NCBI GenBank assembly: GCA_905116865.2
Contig: CAJHNH020008537.1
Coordinates: forward strand, 238,059 to 302,058
Direction: 5' to 3'
Length of the DNA: 64,000 bases
DNA from: Candidula unifasciata
Taxonomy: Eukaryota; Mollusca; Gastropoda; Stylommatophora; Geomitridae
The notes beneath the pieces were generated by a model that was not told the DNA's origin, did no database searches, and saw only the letters and a list, made by a program, of their open reading frames with translations. Both the position numbers and the translations under genes were made by a program. Positions 39,501 to 51,500 of this stretch are shown here, one piece after another. The number at the start of each line of letters is the position of its first letter. The stretch's first letter is position 1.

Positions 39501-42500
39501 ACACAAAATGATGGGCTTATACAATGCATTAGAAAGCACACCGAGACAATCTGTACATCTTCCCCCAGCATGTTGATAGGGAAACTCAAAGCCCCCAGCA
39601 TGTTGATAGGGAAACTCAAAGCCCCCAGCATGTTGATAGGGAAACTCGAAGCCCCCAGCATGTTGATAGGGAAACTCAAAGCCCCCAGCATGTTGATAGG
39701 GAAACTCGAAGCCCCCAGCATGTTGATAGGGAAATTCAAAGCCCCCAGCATGTTGATAGGGAAACTCAAAGCCCCCAGCATGTTGATAGGGAAACTCAAA
39801 GCCCCCAGCATGTTGATAGGGAAACTCGAAGCCCCCAGCATGTTGATAGGGAAATTCAAAGCCCCCAGCATGTTGATAGGGAAACTCAAAGCCCTCAGCA
39901 TGTTGATAGGGAAACTCGAAGCCCCCAGCATGTTGATAGGGAAATTCAAAGCCCCCAGCATGTTGATAGGGAAACTCGAAGCCCCCAGCATGTTGATAGG
40001 GAAATTCAAAGCCCCCAGCATGTTGATAGGGAAACTCGAAGCCCCCAGCATGTTGATAGGGAAACTCAAAGCCCCCAGCATGTTGATAGGGAAACTCGAA
40101 GCCCCCAGCATGTTGATAGGGAAATTCAAAGCCCCCAGCATGTTGATAGGGAAACTCGAAGCCCCCAGCATGTTGATAGGGAAATTCAAAGCCCCCAGCA
40201 TGTTGATAGGGAAACTCAAAGCCCCCAGCATGTTGATAGGGAAACTCGAAGCCCCCAGCATGTTGATAGGGAAACTCAAAGCCCCCAGCATGTTGATAGG
40301 GAAACTCAAAGCCCCCAGCATGTTGATAGGGAAACTCGAAGCCCCCAGCATGTTGATAGGGAAACTCGAGGAAGAGAAGAAGTCTGAAGAATTTTCTCAT
40401 ACTTAGGTGTTTTAGGCATAAGGTGCTAGTCTCATATTTTAAGAGACCAATTAGAACTTGATGGCTTATATAATAATGGCATCCACCTTTACTTCCCAGA
40501 GAACTTCAAGATACCCATACTCAGTTGTCACATAAGCGTAACATGCTCTCATCTGCAAGTCCATTTGTTGTTGTTGTTGCTAGTGTTGTTAATAAACTAA
40601 TATATGTTCCCATCTGCTAGTGTTGTGAGTAAACCCACATGTGTTTGTTGTTCAGGTTAGTCTCCACTTGGATGAGATCTTCCTACACAGCCTGGTGACA
40701 CTTAATGGCACCATGTATGACCGGGTCAAGTTGAAGCATGGACACTTTAAGACAGAGGATGAGTATGTTGCAGCTTTCACTGGCATGCTTTTTTTTTTTT
40801 TTTTTAAATTTTAGGCCTTTATTTTCTGTATTCAGGTCAACCAGCTGAGATATGAATCCTCAAGTTGTGTGGAACTGTCTAAATATTCGCTATATCTCCT
40901 AAGTGAAGTGCCTGACAAGATACAGCCAAATTACCAGACACTAAATTAGGCAATACTTGGAATTCAGACATAATCTATTCAGAGAAAGCGATAAAATTCG
41001 AAATCTTTGAGTTCCAAGGCAGCTTTTCCCATTGAAAATAATGGAAACTAATCTGCTCCATGGTTCAACAGAACTCAGATTTTAAAATGTTTCTAAATTC
41101 AGTGCACTGTAAATATAGTAACAAATTAAGGTCATGTTTGAATAAAATACATCAATCAGTAAAAAGAATGTGAAAAATGGTCAAAATAACCCTGATCAAA
41201 ATAATGACGCAGCACATAGAAGTGGAAAAATAAGAAGGGAGATTTAGTGAGTGTATTGTTTGGGAGGTGAGCCATTGTCCATGATAACATTAGAAATCTT
41301 TTAGTTTGTTTCATATCATAGTCTTTCACCACTAGTAGAAGGTTTGAGATCACTAGTTTTGGTTCCAAAGTGCTCTGATGTTGGCAGCCATTTAAAATGT
41401 TTCTAAAATGTTTGATAATGTTATCATTGAATAAGTTCACACACCTGATGACCAGGGCTCTACCGTGGTGTCACCTTTCAACAGATTCTTGGGTTTTTGA
41501 CCACATTGATAAAAGATCTTGGGTTTTTGACCACATGGTAAAAAAATCTTAGGTTTCAGCAATGCTAATCCTCCTTCTAACTTTCCCTTCTTCCTCCCCT
41601 GAAGAAATTTTTTGTGTGTGATTTCTTCCCCGGCATTGATTTCCAAGGTGGCATTCAAGTTGAGAGGCAGAATTTACTATAACATTTTGTTGAAATTCCG
41701 AGTTGTTCTAATTCCAAGGTATGTATATTTGTTGTGTCATCTTTTTGAATTGTTTTATTGTTAGCTGTGTTATAAAACTAATTAATGAAAATATTAATTT
41801 TATTCCTAATTGTTTTATTCTTCTGTGTGCACCATAGAAGGGTGGTTGGCACATGGCTTGGCTGCAATGTCTGCACCATTTTGGCTTAACATACCCAGCA
41901 GACTTGTTATAAGTTACTTTTTAGGAAGTGAGTAGGTATACCCCCCCCCTCCCCCCTCCCCACAACTGGGGATCTGGAACCCACATGAGGCATTGTTAAA
42001 TGTTTTGTATAGTCTCTTTCTTTATTCTTATGGTCCATGCAGGATGGCATTGTTAGTTTTGTCTGTCCTTAACCTTCTGTTTCATTTATTCTCAGTCTTT
42101 TTCTCACACAGAGGATCTTCCATGTCCAACTGTCCAGCACCATCTCTCTCAGGCTCCCTCTAACCCTTTTCTCTCCAAACTCCCTATAGTCACGATGTAT
42201 TCCAGTTTTCTCCTTCTCAAGAAATGACCAAAGAATGTAAACTGTCTCCTTATGATGTGGGCAATCACGTTTTCATCATGACATCTTCATTACTCTTTTT
42301 ACCTTTCTTTACAGACTGGTGAAAACCTGGTCAGTTCACAAAGGCTGGGATCCAAACCAGATGTATGGCGACATCTCTTTAGCCTTCCACTATGTTCCTA
42401 CAGACCTGACCCAGGAACAGAGGCGCCTCCTCAGCGGCAGCAAGACTGCCTCAGTTAAGCTGCAGAGTGAGCTGTTTGAGAGGTACAAAGCAGATGAGGA

Positions 42501-45500
42501 TGAGCAGGGAAAGCCCTCACCGGCAAGAATCCCCGAGGACCTCAAGAGGTATTGTGTTCAGTATATTTTATGCACGCATGCACGTGAGCTAAGACACACA
42601 CAAACATGTGTGCGCACACACACACAAACACACACTCCCCCACAAAGTTTAAAGGTTTAAATTTGTGAGGATTTTTATTGTTGCAGTGGGTGTTAACCCA
42701 AGTGTCTGTTGGCATGTGGTCTCCGGGTTCCTCTTTTTGGATTGATTTGTTCAGCTAAATGGGTGGATACACAGTCTTACTTACTGTTTTGCAAGTCTTT
42801 GCTTATGAAAATAGTTAGCCGTTGCATTTTCCTTCATATGTAGACTGAAAACAGGGTTCGTATCCAACCAGGAAACTGGAATTTAGCCCGGACATTGCGG
42901 CCCTGATCGGAACCCTGGATTTGACCTGGGAACATATCTGCCTGGAATGTTGACAGTGGCAATGGTAGAATTTAAGTAAAACAAGCTATCATGTGAAGAC
43001 CTGCGATTTTTGGCAGTTGGTCTATTTTTTGGCCATTTGGCTATTTTCAGCTACCTTCATTTTAAATGTTTATGGTCGTTTTTAATGTTTATGGTCATTT
43101 GTGGGGCTAGCAAAGTGACGTCAGCTGGCGCTTTAAGTTCTATTTTGGCTTATCTTTACAGCGTGTTTGGCTTCCCTCTTCTTTTCTCTCACCTCTCCTT
43201 CTCTTTCCCCTTCCATCTTTCACTCATCTACCTCTTACCCATGTCTCCTGCATTCTCTCTCTCCCTCTCCTCTAGTCTTCATCTTCTTCTCTTTCTCTCT
43301 TTCTTTCTTTTTACCCTCTCCTTTCCTGTTTCCCACCCCTCTAAGATTTTTTTATTGTTCATTGATCATTTCCGGTAAACATACGGTATGCCTGGATTCC
43401 GTTTTCTGCTGAAATAGGTGGATATGATTAAATTAGGCTATTTTTGACTACCTTCTAAATGTCAGTGCTCATTAACGGTTGAGGGGGGGGGGGGGGATAG
43501 CATTTGATCGATCTTCTGCTCATTGTTTAGTTTGCGGGGGTGCGGATGGTATGAATTGGAGGAAGGGTGGGGGAATGGTGAGCAGTGTTGAAAGAAATGG
43601 ACCTATTCAAGCCACACACTGACAGCCAGTACATGCCGGGAGAGGCTTGCTTGCATGCCTGCCTTGTTTCTGGACCATGTTAGAATTAGGAGAGGTAGGG
43701 TTAGCCCACGTATGTGCGCACAAATGAAGGACCTTGTGTGCGAAGTAACTTGTGTGCTCGGTAAACCCTTGAATAATACTTTTTTTTCAGTAATACTTCG
43801 AGACAGCCTTGGGAAAAAAAAAATAAGGATACCTTGAAAAGGACCTTGAAATTGATTGGCTGTGAACCCTGTGAAAAGATATAGTTCCATTGTCCAGCTA
43901 TTGAGTTGAGTGCTTAATGTTCCACTATAAGCTGGGTATTTCATTTGGAATGCTTTCCTTTTTTTTTTTTTTAACTGTAACCCCATGGTTTATGTTTCTG
44001 TGTAACCCCATGGTTTGTGTTTCTGTGTAACCCCATAGTTTGTGTTTCTGTGTAACCCCATAGTTTGTGTTTCTGTGAAACCCCATGGTTTATGTTTCTG
44101 TGTAACCCCATGTTTATGTTTCTGTGTAACCCCATAGTTTGTGTTTCTGTGTAACCCGATGATTTCTAATTCATTTGTTTTACTCTACACATTGTGCTTG
44201 ACCCAGGGACCTGAATGAAGGACATCACCAATTTGACAACACAACTTTCATGACTGCAACATTTTGTGATTACTGTGGGAAGAAGGTAAGTTGTGGCTGA
44301 GTCACCAGTTTGACCACACAACTTTCATGACAGCAACATTTTGTGATTGCTGTGGGAAGAAGGTAAGTTGGGGCTGAGTCACCAGTTTTACAACACAACT
44401 TTCATGACAGCAACATTTTGTGGGAAGAAGGTAAGTTGTGGCTGAGTCACCAGTTTTACAACACAACTTTCATGACAGCAACATTTTGTGATTACTGTGG
44501 GAAGAAGGTAAGTTGTGGCTGAGTCACCAGTTTTACAACACAACTTTCATGACTGCAACATTTTGTGATTACTGTGGGAAGAAGGTAAGTTGGTGCTGAG
44601 TCACCAGTTTTACAACACAACTTTCATGACAGCAACATTTTGTGGGAAGAAGGTAAGTTGTGGCTGAGTCACCAGTTTTACAACACAACTTTCATGACTG
44701 CAACATTTTGTGATTACTGTGGGAAGAAGGTAAGTTGGGGCTGAGGTCACCTGTTAACTTGGGATCATTGTCACTTTAAAAAAATCAGATTTGACAATTC
44801 ATTATGATTCTGGGAGGTTCATATTGGAACCATCATTGCAAACAGTTTTTCTTTGAGAAGGTTAAGACTGAAAACTGAATACAAAGCACTTAGAGAATAT
44901 TCATAAACACTCATTTTCAGCAGCCAGCACTATAATATAATTAGTTGTGGTTCCAAGTTCTTCTTATATGGTTTCCAAACCCCATTTTGGAGACACACAA
45001 ATGAAAGCTACTGCTATCTTAACAAAGATGACTCTTGACTTTTACCAGGATTTGTTTTCTGCAGTGGTATTTCTGTAATAATACTTAGCTGTGATACTGT
45101 GATATGAGAGTCACACTGTAGAAGAAATTAGGGTATCACTGGGTAACATTCCCATAGTTGGCAATGGACACATTGCAGCCAACGTCATTAAGGAAATGAC
45201 ATCATTAAAAGAAAGAAAATATACCTGTGAATAATTTGATACAAAGAGACATCTTATTCAAAGCATATTTATTCCAACTCTGTGCTACCAGTGCCAGACA
45301 TGGTTACTCACAACAAACCATAAAAGAAAATTAGTAACCACGGAAATGAGATGTCTGAAAAGGGCTGTAGGAGTGACCATAAGAGATAAGATCAGGAATG
45401 AGATCATAAGAGAACAAGTCGGCACAGAACCAATTCTGGATTACATACAAAGACAGCAAGTGAAATGGTTTGCCCACTTAGAGAGAATGCCTTGTGACAC

Positions 45501-48500
45501 CATACCATACAAAGCATACATGGAAAGAGAAGGACGTAGAGCACGGGGTAGACCAAGAACAAGATGGAAGGATAACATCAGAGAAACTCTACAACAGCAC
45601 GATGTGCCTATGGTCGAGGCAGCCAGAAGAGCTAGAAACAGAACCTTATATCTCCCTCGACACCCACAGCGGTAAAAGAGGAAGTGAAGAAGAAGAAGAA
45701 GAATAATTTGATGATAATATTGATTCACCTAACTGAGGTGCCTTCTTCTTTTCCTCAGATATGGATGAAGGAAGCCTTTAAGTGCCAGACGTGCAATATG
45801 GCGTGTCACAAAAAATGCCTGGTCAAGTGTCTGGTGAACACCGTCTGCACTGAGTGAGTCCAAACTTCTGTGTCTTTATTTCTCTGCTTTTTGTTGTTGT
45901 TAAATTTGCCCTCAAAAGAGCAGCCGGTCCATTGTGTTGGGGTTTACAGCTAAGCTGTGATGTCTGCTATGTTCAGCACAACACAACCCAGTCTGCCAAA
46001 CCCTTACTAACATAAAGTTGCAGTGTATACGTTGAATTTTCAAGCTGAAAATATTTCAAAAACTAGGAGTCAACTTATTTGCTGATTAACAACAAATGTA
46101 TTAGGTATAGCCATAACTCAGAATTTTTAAGTTAAAAATTCTCCAGGTCGACTTGTAGACAAGGTTGAAGTGTACATCACACTAGTCTTTTCTCTCTCCC
46201 TAAAGTAGGACTCCTAAAACCAGGGTGATTTAGCTTCTCATAGAAAAGTGTTTAAAAGCAAGAGCATTCATTTAACGGCTCTCCTTTCAACTACGGCCGG
46301 TAGACAACAGGAGACGGCCGGTTAGTCCGAGTTATGTCCCCTGGCTGCAGTGCTATTACGGACTGGAGAAGGCACGAATCAAAAAACACAGTGAGGTCGA
46401 CATGCCTGGCAGAGCCGGCGCTGTGACTTAAATAAGCGACCGCGTTCAATTACCGCCTCTTGCGGCGCGTTACGGAGTGGACTAGAGAGAACGACACAAG
46501 TGACATAATTACTGTGTGTTGGCGATAGACAGCGTGCAGTGCCCTACTGTCATCATATGGTTAGGGTTTGGGGTAGGGGTAGGGTTAGGTTTAGGGTTAG
46601 GTTTAGGGTTAGGGTTTGCGTTGCTACTATGAGTTTGTGCGAGGACGAGATGCGGCGACACTAACCGTAACCCTAAACCTAACCCAAACCCTACCCCTCC
46701 CCCTAACCCTAACCCTAAACCAAAACGTAACTGTATGATTATAGCAGGGCAGTGCGCGCTGTCTATCGCCAACACACAGTAATTATGTCATTTGTTTCGT
46801 TCCCTCCTTTCCACTCCGTAATAGCACTGCAGCCAGGGGACATCTCCGACTAACCGGCCGTCCTCCTGTTGTCTACCGGCTGTAGTTGATAGGATAGCCC
46901 ATTTAACTGCTTTCAGTTTTTATTTTTTATTTTTAAAAATTTAATTACCCAAGCTTTCCGGTTGACCCAGCCTAAAGTAAATATCATGGGACGACAGCAG
47001 CAGCTTCTTTTTTAGTGATCAACATTTGTTACAAGTCCATTCCTGTATGGGTCATAAACAGAACAATGAGCTTGATGTCTTTATTGGTGCTCCACAATTT
47101 CTGCTTCTGAGTTCAGTATGTTGATCTGGCCGTTACTGCCATGACTGTTTATGCAGTCTTGTTCTGGTCTGTAATTTGTGTTACCTCTTCTGCATTGTGT
47201 CTTCATGGATTGCTTTAAGAGCTTCTTGCTTCTTTAAAGCTCTGAGATGAGTGGGGCTGCTGTAGAAGCCTTTGTGAGCTTGTCAGACAGCAGCCATGAT
47301 GTTGACCACATCATCCACTGAGACTGAATGCTGATTCTGCCCTTTATCTCCTATAGGCCCTCAACCAACTCACATCAAGCCACACCAACTCACACCAAGT
47401 CACACCAGCTTACACTGAGTCACACCAACTCACACTGAGTCACACCAACTCACACCGAGTCACCAACTCACACCATGTCACACCAGCTCAAAGCAAGTCA
47501 CAAAAACCCACACCAAGTCACACCAGCTCACATCAACTCACACCAAGTCACACCAACTCACAACAACTTACACCAAGTCACATCAGCTCACTTAACTCAC
47601 ACCAAGTCACACCAACTCACACCAAGTCACATCAGCTCACACCAAGTCACATCAGCTCTCACCTAGTCACACCAACTCACACCAAGTCAAATCAGCTCAT
47701 ATCAACTCACACCAAGTCACACCAACTCACACCAAGTCACACCAACTCACAAACACATACCAAGTCATTGATATCACTAGAAGGGACGGGTGAACGCGAA
47801 TGCCCTGTCCAAGAGACAGGACGTGTTTTTCTCGCTCTCATCATTTTAGATTTTTTAAGCCCTGTTGCATTGGATATCTGAGGATAATTTTTATATCACT
47901 GTGACCGTTGTTCCGGCGGGCTTACTGTGAAATAGTTTTTGTGTGACTTTGTAGATCAATATTCGTTAAAAATGGAATATAGTGTATTATAATAGGTTTT
48001 CTGCAACGGAAGCCTCTGTTGCCAACGGGGCACAAACAGGCCCGATTGTGTTTCACCTGGCCCCATGGATTTATGGCATTTTAGACAGTAATTGTCCTGT
48101 GGGCGTACACACGGTGGCATACAACCGGACTGGTGAAGTGCTGCCACGCCAACACAGGATGCCGTTAAAAACTTAATTAGGTATTTTCCCCGGGTAGGTG
48201 GGACTCGATAGCTGGGGACAGCGGCCCACCTATGAGAAGGATACTCTGAAACTAAACTACCACTGCCCGGTGGTCAGGCCTTGGTTGGTTACGGGCTAAG
48301 GAAGCACATCCTAAAAGAAAAGCACGTTGAAGACGGAGACGCCAGGTCGAAAGGCACAGATAGTGTGGGAGAATATTTTCCCACAAACATGACGTCACGC
48401 ATACCTTCTTGAATGTCAGAAAACCCTAGCAGGAATGAAGACTGTGGTGTTTAATCTTTAACACTTCAGTGAAACCATATCACAGTGAGCCCTACCTTAA

Positions 48501-51500
48501 AAGTGGCAACTGCACAACGTCACCACTCGCAAAGCTAGAAAAACAGCCTAGATAATATATCCATCAGAGGGACAAGATGGACGAAGAAGACGTGTGCACT
48601 CTGAGGATTCTACAATGGAATGCAGAGGGAGTCCGCAACAAAAAAGCTGCACTCACAAAACAACTTACAGAAGGACATATTGATATTGCCTGTATACAGG
48701 AGACACACCTGTCAGAAAAGCACAGATTCTGTATTAGAAGCTTCCAGTGCTTCAGACAGGACAGAGAAAATGGTCCCAAAGGAGGAGTCCTCATCCTAGT
48801 AAAAAACAGCATTCCAGCAGCTAGTTTAACAGTGAACACAGAACAGGAGTCTGAGATCATGGGTATCAGTCTTAACATTGCAGGCAAGGAAATTGTATTA
48901 TACAATTGTTACTGCCCGCCAAGCAAAGAACTCTCATTACACAACATGAGAATCCCAGATGACAACTGTATCGTTCTAGGAGATTTTAACAGCTGCTCTC
49001 CAAGCTGGGGATATTCACAGCTCAACGAGAGAGGAGAAGAAGTGGAGGACTGGCAGACATATGCCAGACTCCAGCTAATCAACAAACCAGATGACTCCCC
49101 ATCTTTTTTCTCCAGGAGATGGTTTTCAACCAGCCGCCCAGACTTAAGGTTTGCCACGTTAGACTTAGCAAGCAACATACACAAAACGGTGCTCAGCCAA
49201 CTAGCAGGTAGTGACCACCGACCGATCCTGATTTCTGTTCTAAATATGAGAGGCCTTCATTCGATGCCGCACCTCGTTGGAATTACAAGAAAGCTGACTG
49301 GAACAGTTTTGCTAACCTTGCTGATGTATACTCGATAAATGTAAATGGCAAATCAAGTCAGGTTGCTAAATCATTAAAAGAGTTTACAGAAGCTATATTA
49401 AAAGCAGCCAAAGAAACCATACCTCGGGGTTCAAGGAAAGATTACATCCCATTTTGGCCCCAACAAATTCAAGACCTCCACCAAACTCTCTCAGAAGCAA
49501 GAGATAGAGTAGAAAGCAACCCAACGGTAGAAAACAACATTGCTTACAAAGCAACAGAAGCTAAGCTAAAAAAAGAAACACTTCAAGCAACTAGGAAGAG
49601 CTGGCAAGACAAAACCAAGAGCCTAAGTTTTGAAAAAGATGGGTCCAAACTCTGGAAACTAGTCAAGTGTCTAAATGGAGAAGCCCAACAAGCCAATCCA
49701 ATAGTAATAAATGAGGGCAATGAGATCAGATCTGGAAACGATGCTGCAAATATCCTTTTAAATCAGTTTAAATCTGTTAGTGATATTAATATAGAAAAGT
49801 CCAGAGAAGATGGGGTAGTACAAAGAATAAAAGAACTCGAGGAGGCCAGCAAGAGTAAACCAGCAGAGAGCATCATGACAGATAAATTCTCAATGAGTGA
49901 AATTAACACAGGATTCAACCAGCTGAAATCCAACCAAGCCCCTGGCCCCGATAAAATCACGAATGATATGTTACTACACATGGGTCTAAGTGCCAAAAAA
50001 AGAAATTATTAAACATCTTTAATCCCAGCTGGATTTTTAGTATAGTTCCTCCAGCCTGGAGGAAGTCTGAAATCTTCGTAATCCTGAAACAAGGAAAGCC
50101 GAAGAACAACGCAGACAGCTACAGACCCATCAGCCTCACTAGCTGTCTGTGCAAACTATTTGAAAGATTATTGAACAACCGACTGACCTGGTTCCTAGAG
50201 AAAAACTTCAAACTAATGGAGGAAGGAACAGGCAGGTTTTCAACGTTGCAGATCAACAGAAGACCAAATTACATTTATTGCTCAACACATTGAAGATGCA
50301 TTCCAGGAAAAAAAGCACACTATTGCAGTCTGGGTGGATATGGAAAAGGCCTTCGACAAAGTGTGGAAAAATGGGCTGAAACAAAAGCTACTTGAAAGTG
50401 GAATATCCCATCACATGCTTGGGTGGATCGTAAAATATCTTGAAAATCGATCTGCAAGAGTCAAGATACAGGGTTCAAGGAGCAGATCAGTCTCAATGAC
50501 ACATGGAGTTCCACAAGGCGGAGTTCTGTCCCCAATTCTTTTCCTAGATTACATTAACGACATAAAATCAACCCTCTGTAATGGAGTTCAAGCCGTTATG
50601 TATGCCGATGATCTGGCGCTACTGAGTTCAGAGGAGGTCACTGAAAAAGCACAGACAAGGCTTCAAGAATCCCTCGGAACTCTAGATAGGTGGTCCAATA
50701 GCTGGTACATGCCTGTAAATGGGGCCAAAACTACACACACCATTTTCAGTCTCTCTACCAAACCCCAGAAAGTTTCACTTAGATATGGCAGCCAGGCACT
50801 GATACATGATGACTCACCGTCATATTTAGGAGTAACCTTTGACTCAAGACTCACATGGAGAAAACAGATAGAAAAGACACAGAGCAAGGGACTCAAGAGA
50901 ACACAACTGATGAGGAAGTTAGCTGGAACAGACTGGGGGGCAAACCTCAATGTCCTTAAGAGGACCTATACAGGCTATGTGAGGCCAACACTAGAATATG
51001 GAATAGCTGCTTGGGGCACAGCAGCTAAATCAAATTTTCAAAAAGTCTCAAAAATCCAAAACCATGCTCTCCGTATTATGACAGGGGCAATGCGCTCCAC
51101 GCCCATATCAGATATGGAAACAATTACTGGTCTCCATAATCTGGAAGATAGGAGAGACACAAAGATCCTCACCCAGCTCTCCAAATACCACCACTTTCAA
51201 GAAAAACCCATGTACAGCCGACTGCAGAAACCCCAGAAGGCTAGACTAAAGAGAACTTGCTTTATTAAGAACGCAAATGCCAAGCTCGCTGTCCTCAAAC
51301 TCCCTCCCATAATACCAAATGTTCCACTTAAACCTTACAACGACTGCCCCGCTTGGCTTAGGGATAGCCTACCAAAAGTCAGAACCACTGTAACAGGGGT
51401 CTCCTCCAAATCATCAATGAGCAACACTGATATGAAATCAACTACAGAAGGAGAGATCAATAGACTTTACCCACACCAGAGTTGGATTCGAGTGTATACA

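Noticed and set aside
39312..40406. Open frames over 300 codons on both strands with 10-residue repeats
   Set aside because: A 30-bp array within a LINE 3' end; antisense and sense frames are equally open, so there is no coding signal.
46560..46730. A true chromosome end or interstitial telomere fusion
   Set aside because: The two telomere-like arrays sit in inverted arms of an element with 8-bp target duplications and are degenerate, so a transposon explains them better than a fusion.
46509..46775. 88-codon minus-strand open frame rich in Asn-Pro and Lys-Pro
   Set aside because: It is a translation of the telomere-like repeats of the foldback element.
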